In this document: positions 55,121-64,000 of the stretch, piece by piece
Layout of the letters: each line of letters begins with the position of its first letter
Position numbering within the stretch: position 1 is the first letter of the stretch
Source: Roseibium aggregatum
Lineage (GTDB): Bacteria > Pseudomonadota > Alphaproteobacteria > Rhizobiales > Stappiaceae
DNA: 64,000 bases
Direction of reading: 5' to 3'
Assembly: GCF_017309185.1 (NCBI RefSeq)
Contig: NZ_JAEKJZ010000001.1
Span: 1,674,001-1,738,000, forward strand
Translations under genes and position numbers: made by a program
Notes under the pieces: model-generated
What the model was told of the DNA's origin: nothing
The model's input: only the letters and a program-made list of their open reading frames with translations
The model's database searches: none

Positions 55121-55918
55121 ATGGGACACCTCGTCTCCTCCGGACCGAAAGTCCTTGTGAGTGCCGATACGGTGAGCGCGAACAGCGTGCTTGACGGATT
55201 GGATCCGAGAAGCCGCATTGCGGCAGCTCTTGCCTTCGCGATTCTGATCGTCAGTCTGAAAAGCCTGACGGTGCTGGCGCTCGGTTTCGGTCTGTCGGTC
55301 GCCACGCTGCTCGCTACGCGCCTGCCGGTGAAGGCGACACTCCGCAGGATGGCGGCTATGGATAGCTTCATTGTCTTCATGCTTGTGCTGTTGCCGTTCA
55401 CTGTTCCCGGTGAAGCGCTGTTTTTCCTCTTTGGGTTTCCCTTCACCTTCGAAGGTCTGCTGCGGGCCGTGGAAATCGGTCTGAAGGCCAATGCCGTCAT
55501 TCTGATGCTGATGGTACTGGTCGGAACGCTCGAGCCGGTTACCTTGGGGCACGCGCTTCACCGGCTGAAGACACCGGAAACGCTGGTCCACCTCTTGATG
55601 TTCACGGTGCGCTACATAAGTGTGCTCCACCAGGAGTACCAGCGTCTGCGCGCGGCAATGAAAGTACGCTCCTTCCGGCTGCGCAATTCCCTGCATACCT
55701 ACAAGTCCATAGGCTATCTCGTCGGCATGATGCTGGTTCGTTCAGTTGACCGGTCCGAGCGGATCCTCGCCGCCATGAAGTGCCGTGGCTTCAATGGGGC
55801 CATCCCGTTGCTCGGCGCGATGCGTTTTTCGGCCCGTGACGCGGTCTTTACGGTTGTCTCAGCACTGCTGGCCGTCACCCTTGTCGTTTTGGAGTGGAAG
55901 ATTGGCGCCGCTTATTGA
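55121..55918 (+). CDS. cbiQ: ECF transporter transmembrane subunit CbiQ
   Basis: A 265-residue membrane coupling protein (EcfT family). Marks: LDGLDPRSRIAAALAFAILI near the N-terminus, and the two Ala-Arg-Gly-type coupling motifs that dock on the ATPase, seen here as AMKVRSFRLRN and AMKCRGFNGAI. It transmits ATP hydrolysis by CbiO to CbiM. Its 3' end overlaps the inferred TTG start of cbiO by 17 bases. Confidence 0.92.
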   Translation: MGHLVSSGPKVLVSADTVSANSVLDGLDPRSRIAAALAFAILIVSLKSLTVLALGFGLSVATLLATRLPVKATLRRMAAMDSFIVFMLVLLPFTVPGEALFFLFGFPFTFEGLLRAVEIGLKANAVILMLMVLVGTLEPVTLGHALHRLKTPETLVHLLMFTVRYISVLHQEYQRLRAAMKVRSFRLRNSLHTYKSIGYLVGMMLVRSVDRSERILAAMKCRGFNGAIPLLGAMRFSARDAVFTVVSALLAVTLVVLEWKIGAAY

Positions 55919-56558
55919 ACTGACCGATCTCCATTTCGGTTATCCGGGCCATGAGCCGGTTCTCAAAGGCGCGTCACTCAGTCTTGCCGAAGGCGAGCGG
56001 CTTTGTGTCAGTGGTCACAACGGTGCCGGGAAAAGCACACTCCTGCGTATGGTGGTCGGACTTTTGAAGCCGCACCGCGGCGGGGTCCGCGCCTTTGGCA
56101 TCGATTGCCGTTCTGAAAGCGATTTTCAAGCCGTTCGTCGCAGAGCCGGGTTCGTTTTTCAGGATCCGGACGACCAGCTCTTTTGCCCGACGGTGGCCGA
56201 GGATATCGCCTTCGGGCCTCTCAACCTGGGCAAGACCCGGGAAGAAGCCGCCCGGATCGTCGACCGGGTTCTTATGCAGCTCGATATCTTTGCTTTCAGG
56301 GACAGGGTCACCTACAAACTGTCCGGCGGAGAAAAACGCCTGGTCAGCCTGGCGACGGTTCTGGCCATGGAGCCGGATGTACTGCTTCTGGACGAACCCA
56401 CAAACGCGCTTGACGAAAAGAACGAAGGCCGTCTCATCGACATTCTCCTGAGCCTGCCTCAGGCGATGATCATCGTTTCCCATGACGCCGATTTCCGGGA
56501 GCGTCTCGGTACCCGCGCATTGCGCCTGGAAGACGGCGTTCTGGTTTCACGAAGCTGA
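55902..56558 (+). CDS. cbiO: Cobalt ECF transporter ATPase CbiO
   Basis: A 218-residue ABC ATPase. Walker A is SGHNGAGKST, the Q-loop FQDPDDQLFCPT has the CbiO-type extension, the signature is KLSGGEKRLVSLA, Walker B is VLLLDEPTNALDE and the H-loop is IIVSHDADF. No ATG fits the N-terminus (LAPLIELTDLHFGYPG). A TTG at 55902 with GGAG seven bases upstream is the likely start and overlaps the end of cbiQ. The chain is shorter than typical EcfA proteins (about 270), as in other bacterial CbiO of this layout. Confidence 0.93.
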   Translation: MAPLIELTDLHFGYPGHEPVLKGASLSLAEGERLCVSGHNGAGKSTLLRMVVGLLKPHRGGVRAFGIDCRSESDFQAVRRRAGFVFQDPDDQLFCPTVAEDIAFGPLNLGKTREEAARIVDRVLMQLDIFAFRDRVTYKLSGGEKRLVSLATVLAMEPDVLLLDEPTNALDEKNEGRLIDILLSLPQAMIIVSHDADFRERLGTRALRLEDGVLVSRS

Positions 56559-56658
56559 CTGTGGTTCGCAGAGCCAAGCCGCACCTGCCGCAGGCTGCGA
56601 ATTCCGTTTCGCCTCCGGGTTTTCCCCATCGAAAAACGCGTCAGGCACAATCGATATA

Positions 56659-56687
56659 TTGACTAAAATTACACTTAACATACTCTA
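56659..56687 (+). promoter_or_regulatory. Candidate promoter of the nrdHIEF operon
   Basis: TTGACT (56659-56664) and TACTCT (56681-56686) are separated by 16 bases in a locally A/T-rich stretch, about 32 bases before the second cobalamin riboswitch. Spacing and boxes fit a sigma-70 promoter reasonably. Confidence 0.5.
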
Positions 56688-56718
56688 TCTAGTATTCAAG
56701 GTCTGGCGATTCTTTTGA

Positions 56719-56875
56719 GTTGCCGGCTAAGAGGGAAGCCGGTGAGCCTTGCTGAAAAGGCAAGTCCGGCGCTGCCCCCGCAACTGTGAACGGCGAGCCG
56801 TCATCCGGAAACCACTGGGAAAACCGGGAAGGTGGATGACACGGCTTGGACCCGTGAGCCAGGAGACCTGCCTTG
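56719..56875 (+). promoter_or_regulatory. Cobalamin riboswitch controlling nrdHIEF
   Basis: The B12 aptamer core is present: GCTGCCCCCGCAACTGTGA at 56771-56789, ACCACTGGG at 56811-56819, CCGGGAAGG around 56824, and GAGCCAGGAGACCTGCC at 56856-56872. The gap to nrdH is about 120 bases and can hold the expression platform. With B12 present it should lower expression of the class Ib reductase. Upstream, 56559-56658 holds no gene. Confidence 0.93.
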
Positions 56876-56995
56876 AACGAACAACGTCAGCGGACGGCGG
56901 GTCCGGGCGACGCTTGATGGCGTGAAACAGCCTCACGCCCTCTTGTGCTTCCTGCCGTCCAACTCTCAAAACAAGTTCTTCGGGGTGCAAGAGAC

Positions 56996-57217
56996 ATGAC
57001 CGTCACCGTTTACAGCAAACCTGCCTGCGTCCAATGCAACGCAACCTATCGCGCGCTCGACCAGCGTGGCGTCGACTATACCGTGATTGACCTGAGCGAA
57101 GACACGGAAGCCTTCGAGCATGTCCAGTCGCTTGGCTACCGGCAGGTACCCGTCGTCGAGACCAAGGGCGAGCATTGGGCCGGCTTCCGGCCGGACAAGA
57201 TTGCGGCGCTGGCCTGA
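56996..57217 (+). CDS. nrdH: NrdH glutaredoxin-like redox protein
   Basis: A 73-residue thioredoxin-fold protein with the active-site CVQC at residues 11-14, and the family C-terminus QVPVVETKGEHWAGFRPDKI. NrdH gives electrons, usually from thioredoxin reductase, to the class Ib ribonucleotide reductase NrdEF. The start is the ATG at 56996; the frame upstream to 56945 is only a run-in. It is the first gene after the second cobalamin riboswitch and 21 bases before nrdI. Confidence 0.96.
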   Translation: MTVTVYSKPACVQCNATYRALDQRGVDYTVIDLSEDTEAFEHVQSLGYRQVPVVETKGEHWAGFRPDKIAALA

Positions 57218-57238
57218 GCCGGTTGCGGGTCTGTTGAA

Positions 57239-57643
57239 GTGGGCCAAATCGTCTATTTCTCCAGCGCATCCGGAAACACGCACCGTTTCATCGAAAAGCT
57301 TGGAGCCCCGGCGCTCCGTATACCGCGCAACAAGTCGGAGGCGCTTCCCCGGATCGGGGATCCTTTCGTCCTGATTGTGCCGACCTATGCGGATGGAGAA
57401 GGCCGGGGGGCGGTCGCAAGCCAGGTGATCCGGTTCTTGAACGATGCGCCGACACGATCGCTCCTGAAGGGCGTGATTGCCTCAGGCAACCGCAATTTCG
57501 GGGCCTATTTTGCCTATGCCGGAGACGTGGTGTCCCGCAAATGCGGTGTTCCCTTGCTCTACCGTTTTGAGCTTTCGGGAACCGACACCGATCTTTTCCG
57601 CGTCGAACACGGGATGACAGAACTTTGGAAACGACAGTCCTAG
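57239..57643 (+). CDS. nrdI: NrdI flavodoxin-like activator
   Basis: A 134-residue flavodoxin. It starts from GTG with [18 protein letters not shown], the phosphate-binding loop, and includes [15 protein letters not shown] and [18 protein letters not shown]. NrdI supplies the oxidant (superoxide or peroxide) used to build the Mn(III)2-tyrosyl radical cofactor of NrdF. Its last bases overlap the TTG start of nrdE by 19 bases. Confidence 0.95.
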   Translation: MGQIVYFSSASGNTHRFIEKLGAPALRIPRNKSEALPRIGDPFVLIVPTYADGEGRGAVASQVIRFLNDAPTRSLLKGVIASGNRNFGAYFAYAGDVVSRKCGVPLLYRFELSGTDTDLFRVEHGMTELWKRQS

Positions 57644-59775
57644 AGCGCCCGGTCACTCCGGCAGCGGAGCTCGACTATCACGCGCTCAACGCGATGCTGA
57701 ACCTCTATGACGAGGACGGCAGGATCCAGTTTGACGCCGACCGGCAGGCCGCGCGCCAGTACTTCCTCCAGCACGTCAACCAGAACACGGTTTTCTTTCA
57801 TTCACTGGAGGAGAAGCTCGGCTACCTGGTGCGCGAAGGCTACTATGAGAACGAGGTGCTGGACCAATACGATCCGGCCTTCGTCAAGGCCATCTTCGAG
57901 GCTGCCTATGCCCGCAAGTTCCGTTTTCCGACCTTTCTCGGCGCTTTTAAGTACTACACCAGCTACACGCTGAAGACCTTCGACGGGAAGCGGTATCTGG
58001 AGCGCTACGAAGATCGGGTGGTGATGGTGGCGCTTGCCCTGGCCGCGGGGGACGAGGACCTCGCCATGCGGCTGATGGACGAGATCGTCTCCGCCCGGTT
58101 CCAGCCGGCGACGCCGACCTTTCTCAATGCGGGCAAGAAGCAGCGCGGCGAGCTGATTTCCTGTTTCCTACTGCGTCTGGAAGACAACATGGAATCCATC
58201 GGCCGGGGCATCAATTCCGCCCTGCAGCTGTCCAAGCGCGGCGGCGGGGTCGCGCTGCTTTTGACCAACATCCGGGAGGCCGGGGCGCCGATCAAGGGGA
58301 TCGAGAACCAGTCCTCCGGCGTTATACCCGTGATGAAGCTGCTGGAAGACAGCTTCTCCTACGCCAACCAGCTCGGCGCGCGCCAGGGCGCCGGCGCGGT
58401 CTACCTCAACGCCCATCACCCGGACATTCTGCGATTTCTCGATACCAAACGGGAAAACGCCGATGAAAAGATCCGCATCAAGACCTTGTCGCTGGGCGTC
58501 GTGATCCCGGACATTACCTTCGAACTCGCCAAGGACGACGAGGACATGTATCTGTTCTCGCCCCACGATGTTGAGAAGGTCTACGGTCTGCCGTTCTCGC
58601 AGATTTCTGTTACGGAAAAATACCGCGAAATGGTCGACGACCCGCGGATCCGCAAGAAGAAGATCCGCGCGCGGGGCTTTTTCCAGACCATCGCCGAGAT
58701 CCAGTTCGAAAGCGGTTATCCCTACATCCTGTTCGAGGATACGGCCAACCGCGCCAACCCGGTTGACGGCCGCATCAACATGTCGAACCTGTGTTCCGAA
58801 ATCCTCCAGGTCAACGAGGCGTCGGAGTTCAACGAGGATCTCTCCTACAGCCACCTGGGCACGGACATTTCCTGCAATCTCGGTTCGCTCAACATTGCCA
58901 GGGCCATGGACGGCGGCGACCTGGGTGGAACCGTGGAGACCGCCGTCAGGGCGCTGACCGCCGTCTCCGACATGAGCGCCATCGACAGCGTGCCATCCGT
59001 ACGCCGGGGCAACGACGAAAGCCACGCGATCGGTCTGGGGCAGATGAACCTGCACGGCTATCTTGCCCGCGAACGCATCCACTATGGCTCGGAGGAAGGC
59101 GTCGACTTCACAAGCGTTTATTTCTGCGCCGTCGCCTATCACTGTATTCGCGCATCGAACAAGCTCGCCCGGGAACGCGGCAGGAGTTTCAGGGGCTTCG
59201 AGAACAGCCGCTACGCGGATGGTACCTTCTTCGACAAATACACCGAACGGGCGTGGGAGCCGAAAACAGAACGGGTAAGGCAGCTTTTCGAAGAGGTCGG
59301 GATATCTCTGCCGACGCAACAGGACTGGCAGGCGCTGAAGGAGGCCGTCATGTCCGGTGGGCTCTACAACAGGAACCTTCAGGCCGTCCCGCCGACCGGA
59401 TCGATCAGCTACATCAACAACGCGACCTCCTCGATCCATCCGATCGTCTCGAAGATCGAGATCCGCAAGGAAGGCAAGATCGGCCGCGTGTATTACCCGG
59501 CCCCGTTCATGACCAACGACAATCTCGACTACTACCGGGATGCCTACGAGATCGGTCCGGAAAAGATCATCGACACCTATGCGGCCGCCACCGAGCATGT
59601 CGACCAGGGCCTGTCGCTGACCCTGTTCTTCCGCGACAGCTCGACGACGCGGGATGTCAACCGCGCCCAGATCTATGCCTGGAAGAAGGGCATCAAGACC
59701 ATCTACTACATCCGCCTGCGCCAGATGGCCCTGGAAGGGACCGAAGTGCAGGGCTGCGTGTCCTGTTCGCTCTAG
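57625..59775 (+). CDS. nrdE: Class Ib ribonucleoside-diphosphate reductase alpha subunit
   Basis: A 716-residue catalytic subunit that reduces ribonucleotides to deoxyribonucleotides. Marks: [20 protein letters not shown] at the N-terminus as in E. coli Nrd[21 protein letters not shown] with [17 protein letters not shown] with an active-site Cys, [20 protein letters not shown], and the C-terminal redox pair in GCVSCSL. No ATG fits; the TTG at 57625 overlapping nrdI gives the expected N-terminus and length. Without an N-terminal ATP-cone, it should lack the dATP off-switch of class Ia. Confidence 0.97.
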   Translation: METTVLERPVTPAAELDYHALNAMLNLYDEDGRIQFDADRQAARQYFLQHVNQNTVFFHSLEEKLGYLVREGYYENEVLDQYDPAFVKAIFEAAYARKFRFPTFLGAFKYYTSYTLKTFDGKRYLERYEDRVVMVALALAAGDEDLAMRLMDEIVSARFQPATPTFLNAGKKQRGELISCFLLRLEDNMESIGRGINSALQLSKRGGGVALLLTNIREAGAPIKGIENQSSGVIPVMKLLEDSFSYANQLGARQGAGAVYLNAHHPDILRFLDTKRENADEKIRIKTLSLGVVIPDITFELAKDDEDMYLFSPHDVEKVYGLPFSQISVTEKYREMVDDPRIRKKKIRARGFFQTIAEIQFESGYPYILFEDTANRANPVDGRINMSNLCSEILQVNEASEFNEDLSYSHLGTDISCNLGSLNIARAMDGGDLGGTVETAVRALTAVSDMSAIDSVPSVRRGNDESHAIGLGQMNLHGYLARERIHYGSEEGVDFTSVYFCAVAYHCIRASNKLARERGRSFRGFENSRYADGTFFDKYTERAWEPKTERVRQLFEEVGISLPTQQDWQALKEAVMSGGLYNRNLQAVPPTGSISYINNATSSIHPIVSKIEIRKEGKIGRVYYPAPFMTNDNLDYYRDAYEIGPEKIIDTYAAATEHVDQGLSLTLFFRDSSTTRDVNRAQIYAWKKGIKTIYYIRLRQMALEGTEVQGCVSCSL

Positions 59776-60777
<1,002 letters not shown>

Positions 60778-60897
60778 AAGGCATCAAAGGCAAACTGGTC
60801 GAGCTCGTCGAAACAGTTGGTTCTGTTTCCACCTGAGTGTATAGGGGGACCGGAATAACCGTGCCCATTGCCTTGACAACGAGACCCCAGGGAAAAG

Positions 60898-60960
60898 GTG
60901 ACCTACAAGCAGCACAAATTTTCCGTCGCGCCCATGATGGATTGGACGGGTAGATCGTAA
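60898..60960 (+). pseudogene. dusA: 5' remnant of dusA (tRNA-dihydrouridine synthase A) at an island junction
   Basis: A 20-codon frame from GTG 60898 (with GGGAAAAGG just upstream) encodes MTYKQHKFSVAPMMDWTGRS and stops at TAA 60958. KFSVAPMMDWT is the conserved N-terminus of DusA, which continues DRHCRYF in intact proteins; here the likeness ends after DWT. The rest of the gene is absent to the end of the window. This is what is left when an element integrates into the 5' end of dusA, a known site for genomic islands and phages. An in-frame stop 27 bases upstream rules out a longer N-terminus. Confidence 0.8.
60915..60946. other. Probable attachment site (attL) of a dusA-integrated element
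   Basis: Likeness to dusA ends abruptly at about 60946, after the codons for MMDWT. Integrases that target dusA recombine within this short conserved stretch, leaving a direct repeat at both ends of the island. The exact core cannot be fixed without the other end, which lies beyond the window. Confidence 0.6.
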
Positions 60961-61037
60961 ATAATGCTATGAAAACAATTCGTAAGTCGTGCGTCGTCTG
61001 TACCAAGTACCAAATTCTCATTAGGCATGAACTGCGG

Positions 61038-62168
61038 CTACCCACCGATAGTGATTGTCGCTACGAACGCCTTGGCCTCTCGGCTCTGGTCGAAGATGCG
61101 CATGGGCAGATCGGCTTTGGGCATCCAGGCGCGTCCCGTTTCCACGGCCAGGGACACCGGAACGGCAGGGAAGACATTGATGATAGCGTTTTCGCCATGG
61201 TGCGCCTTGATCCGATCAAACATGCCGCGAAGATGTCGTTTGTAGACCGATAGATCGTCTTGCCGCCTCATGATGTCGTTATGAGGGTTCTCCGCGGTAA
61301 TCGACCAGACGGCAGCATTCTCTCCCAGGATTGAAAAGATCCGGTCGTCATCAATCGTGGCGCTCACACCCAGTTTCAGGGCGACTGGCAGCTCCTTCGC
61401 ACCGGAATGGTCTTGGGTCCGGAAAGTAATGGCAGGTTGCTGTGACTGCCATTTCCAGGTCGCCGGTTCCCGATACTTCTGATGAACCGTAACCGGCATG
61501 ATGTCTCCGAGCAGCGTGCCGAGTTCGATCAGAAGCGGCTGCGGCGCAAGCGCGAAGACGCTCAGTTGCTGGATTTCTCTCTGTTCGACCCGTTCCTTGA
61601 CCTTACGCGTGAACTGCCTGCGTAGGTGTTCGCTTTGCATAGCCCAAAAGGTCGGCTCACCGTCTCGCACCTCTGCGTTGAGCTCGATGTCGATCGTGCG
61701 TCGCTCCGCCGGATGCCGGTCGGGCGGCATGGCTGCGAATATCGCCTTGGTGGAGACAAGCGATTCGAGCTGTCCGATATTGGCGGCGAACCGCAGCACG
61801 TGGGCCGCGCGGTCGGCATCCATGTCGGTCACGATCTCGATCCGGCTCTCATGTTCCTGTTTCATCGCGATGAGCATGGCCTCCGGATAGTCGTCCACAT
61901 GATCCACATCGATGAGCTTGTGATGGATCGGGCACATCAACATCAGGTTGCTGATGTCCTGTTTCAGCAAAGGGGACCTGACCTTGTCGCCACGCGGGCC
62001 GTTTTCGCTGTCGGCCACGATATGGGCGATAAAGCCGAACTTGCCGTCTTCCTTTCCGGCGATAAGGTCGCCGATCAGCAAGCGGTTGCAACCAACGAAT
62101 TCACACCGTCCGGCCGCGAGTGTCCAAAGGGAAATCTGCGTCGCCTTCGGGATATAGGAACTGGACAA
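61038..62168 (-). CDS. cap5: CBASS effector nuclease, HNH-SAVED (Cap5-type)
   Basis: A 376-residue two-domain effector. The N-terminal HNH nuclease shows CEFVGCNR (Cys22, Cys27), FGFIAHIVADSE (His49) and ISNLMLMCPIHHKLIDVDH (Asn74, Cys79, His82/83). The C-terminal SAVED domain shows IQQLSVFALAPQPLLIELG, LLGDIMPVTVHQKYREP and TWKW, typical of SAVED proteins that bind cyclic di- or trinucleotides. When a phage-triggered signal is bound, such proteins cut DNA and kill or arrest the cell. The start is TTG 62166-62168 with GGAGG seven bases before it; no in-frame ATG fits. It follows the CD-NTase gene on the same strand after 163 bases. Confidence 0.9.
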   Translation of the reverse strand: MSSSYIPKATQISLWTLAAGRCEFVGCNRLLIGDLIAGKEDGKFGFIAHIVADSENGPRGDKVRSPLLKQDISNLMLMCPIHHKLIDVDHVDDYPEAMLIAMKQEHESRIEIVTDMDADRAAHVLRFAANIGQLESLVSTKAIFAAMPPDRHPAERRTIDIELNAEVRDGEPTFWAMQSEHLRRQFTRKVKERVEQREIQQLSVFALAPQPLLIELGTLLGDIMPVTVHQKYREPATWKWQSQQPAITFRTQDHSGAKELPVALKLGVSATIDDDRIFSILGENAAVWSITAENPHNDIMRRQDDLSVYKRHLRGMFDRIKAHHGENAIINVFPAVPVSLAVETGRAWMPKADLPMRIFDQSREAKAFVATITIGG

Positions 62169-62331
62169 GGGTCATCCTCCAAATTCAGGCCGCCCTCGGA
62201 GTGGCGAACGATGTCATATTAGATCGGGTCGGGGTGGTTGCCATCTTCATACTTGGCGGACAGTCGAATTCACCCGGGAGGGTCTTACCAATGACGAGAC
62301 CTCCGTCGCTTCATCTTGCCAGCATTCCGCA

Positions 62332-63873
62332 TCAGGCGATGTTGACGATGAACTGGCCGCTGCGCGCCGCCAGCTTACCGTTCTTGACGATGAAACACTC
62401 GATACTGTGCTGACCGCGATAGAGTGTGCTTTCGGTATGGGTCAGCCCGCCCCGCACCGCTGAATCCAGATTGAATCCGCCGCGTAGACAATCTGCCACC
62501 TCCGCTTCGTGCCCGGTGTTCACCACCTGCCAATAAACCTTGAACCGGCCCGTCAGGGTCGTTTCGGCCTTGAAGCTCAGTGAGCTGTGCTTCGGCAACG
62601 CAGCGCCGCCACTGATGAAAGGCTGGGGACGAAACCCCTTTTGCGTGAATGTCGCGGTGTCGATGGAGACTCTGCCTTCCGGCTTATGGGGCCAGCGCGG
62701 TTTGCGCATATAGGCCGGCGCTAGGATAAGGTTGGCGGCGCGCACAAGCGGCGCTACGTATCCCGATTTCTGGACCGGATTGCGCCGCCCGAGGGCCCGA
62801 TTGACCAGTGCCGTGCCCATGTGCTCGTTCAGGATGGTTCCCGCGACATCGGCCGTGGCGGCCCGGTGAGCGGACGCGAAATCGGCACGGGCCTGCGCGA
62901 GCCATTCGTGAAATGCATCCCGCCGCTCCGGATATTCTCCCCATTTGTCCGCGAAGTTCTCCGCAGGGTCGGCCGGGTTCTCGACCCAGTCAACACCTTC
63001 GCGCTGCGTGATGTACCTGTCCATGTTGCGGAGGATGGAAAAGAGTGAACCTGAGAGATCATCTTCTTGATTGTAGGCGTGGGCGGAAAGCGTCGTAATC
63101 AGGATTGAGATCGGTTTCTCGTCAGTTCGGTCGCTGAACATCATATCACGATGACGCTTGAGGATCTGGATGGTCCCTTGCAAAGGCGTACGCACGCGGT
63201 AGGTTGGCACTTCCTCGACGCTGGCCCGCATCTTGTGGGCCTCGTTCAGGGCACGGGTTCGGAAGGCTTGGCCCATGCGATCCCTGAACCACAGAGCGTA
63301 GCCTTTCGGATTGCTGCGCGGCCAGTCTCCGGCGATCCGCTGGAAATCAGGGTGTTCATTATCCGTGATGGCGAGGGCGGTGGCCCCGAGACGGGCAAGG
63401 ACCGGACCTGCTTCCCTGAGGTATCGCCTCTTCTCGGAATCCGGCACGGCCGGCAGAACGTCCATATGAAACTGGGCACCGTCGGCGTAGACCAGTGTCC
63501 AGCACCGCCGACCGTGATCCGGCTTGCTCATGCCGTGGCGCTTTGCATAGGCCCTGATTTCGACGCCAACCCGCCGTTTGAGCTCCGCCTGGCTCAGGGA
63601 AGACTTCTCGTAGCCGAGACGGCAGACCATATCGATGTCATAGTCTTCCTCGTCCGACGCGGGCTTGATTGCCGTCCCCAAGCGAAATGAGCCCTGCACA
63701 TAAACGTCCGGATCGCTCTCGCGGACGGTTGACTCCGGCCTGTGCAACCACTCACCAAGCGCCTTGTAGCTTCTCTCGGCCTGCTCGTAGCGGCCTGGCG
63801 GTACCTGCAGTTCCTCGACGAGATCTTCGAGCAGATCGTCGAGGGGACGGGTATTTGGCAGCGTAAACGCCAT
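62332..63873 (-). CDS. CBASS CD-NTase (cyclic nucleotide synthase, CdnG-like)
   Basis: A 513-residue nucleotidyltransferase. The active-site motif GSFRLGT is at residues 61-67, followed by DYDIDM at 77-82 (Asp79 and Asp81) and the third Asp at 138 in FHMDVLPAVP. The C-terminal ~130 residues (ISGGAALPKHSSLSFKAE and VNTGHEAEVADCLRGGF) look like the AGS-C sensor domain often fused to such enzymes. It is expected to make a cyclic dinucleotide, possibly a cGAMP isomer, on phage infection. The ATG at 63873 has AAGGAGG upstream. With the Cap5 gene it forms a two-gene type I CBASS. No Cap2/Cap3 genes are seen. Confidence 0.9.
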   Translation of the reverse strand: MAFTLPNTRPLDDLLEDLVEELQVPPGRYEQAERSYKALGEWLHRPESTVRESDPDVYVQGSFRLGTAIKPASDEEDYDIDMVCRLGYEKSSLSQAELKRRVGVEIRAYAKRHGMSKPDHGRRCWTLVYADGAQFHMDVLPAVPDSEKRRYLREAGPVLARLGATALAITDNEHPDFQRIAGDWPRSNPKGYALWFRDRMGQAFRTRALNEAHKMRASVEEVPTYRVRTPLQGTIQILKRHRDMMFSDRTDEKPISILITTLSAHAYNQEDDLSGSLFSILRNMDRYITQREGVDWVENPADPAENFADKWGEYPERRDAFHEWLAQARADFASAHRAATADVAGTILNEHMGTALVNRALGRRNPVQKSGYVAPLVRAANLILAPAYMRKPRWPHKPEGRVSIDTATFTQKGFRPQPFISGGAALPKHSSLSFKAETTLTGRFKVYWQVVNTGHEAEVADCLRGGFNLDSAVRGGLTHTESTLYRGQHSIECFIVKNGKLAARSGQFIVNIA

Positions 63874-64000
63874 GGCAAAGGGCCTCCTTTTAATCAAAGC
63901 GACAAATGGTACATGAGCTCCCGAGGGGCCTGCGGGGGTGCAATTGTGGATGGCCGACAATCCTGGCTAGCCATCATCCGCAATCACACAGAACTCCGCT

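Noticed and set aside
60969..61253. A 94-codon frame starting just after the dusA remnant
   Set aside because: Most of it is antisense to the Cap5 gene, and the short unique part matches nothing known.

Overview
This is a GC-rich bacterial chromosome segment. It looks alphaproteobacterial, probably a marine Hyphomicrobiales/Rhodobacterales-type organism. The evidence is a fused anthranilate synthase trpE(G) behind a tandem-Trp leader peptide, two DctP-DctQ-DctM TRAP transporters, an SthA-type transhydrogenase, a cobalt ECF transporter with DUF4198 and CbiL-like parts, and dense operons that often overlap by 4 bases. A genus (for example Roseibium/Labrenzia-like) is only a guess from gene content. 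No rRNA or tRNA gene and no CRISPR array was seen.

Layout. 1-8.6 kb: partial ruvX, a UPF0173 metal hydrolase, a cupin, an MltB-type transglycosylase, two exported or membrane proteins of unknown role, an orphan branched-chain-amino-acid-type binding protein, and a TetR regulator beside an Old Yellow Enzyme. 8.9-14.3 kb: ilvD, then a large fusion of an ammonium transporter with PAS, GGDEF and EAL domains. Its stop codon lies inside a 274-bp MITE-like element with 35-bp inverted ends. 14.6-19 kb: a secreted caspase-like protein lacking the catalytic dyad, then trpE(G) with its trpL attenuator and an orphan binding protein. 19.3-31.5 kb: sthA, an 8-oxoguanine-deaminase-type amidohydrolase, an SH3 protein with about 25 Gly-Gly-Gly-His repeats, an FKBP-rhodanese fusion, a MarR/EamA pair, a ROK kinase/class II aldolase operon, pirin, a P-loop kinase, a ThiE homologue and a LysR regulator facing mmsA. 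31.8-41.1 kb: mmsA, the cytochrome bd cluster cydDC-(small membrane protein)-cydABX, and a peroxiredoxin. 41.6-51.2 kb: two TRAP operons pointing at each other. The right-hand one also holds a gamma-glutamyltransferase, a GntR regulator and an SBF-type permease.

51.4-60.8 kb: an EamA permease, then two transcription units each led by a cobalamin riboswitch. The first is a cobalt/nickel ECF transporter (DUF4198-CbiM-CbiL-CbiQ-CbiO). The second is the B12-independent class Ib ribonucleotide reductase nrdHIEF. Both should be switched off when B12 is plentiful: the cell stops importing cobalt and stops making the B12-free reductase.

60.9-64 kb: immediately after nrdF lies a 20-codon remnant of the 5' end of dusA, cut off right after its conserved N-terminal motif. 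dusA is a known integration hotspot. Beyond this junction lies a two-gene CBASS antiphage system: a CD-NTase and an HNH-SAVED (Cap5-type) nuclease. The simplest reading is that the window ends inside a dusA-integrated genomic island carrying CBASS as cargo. The integrase and the other island end would lie past base 64000.
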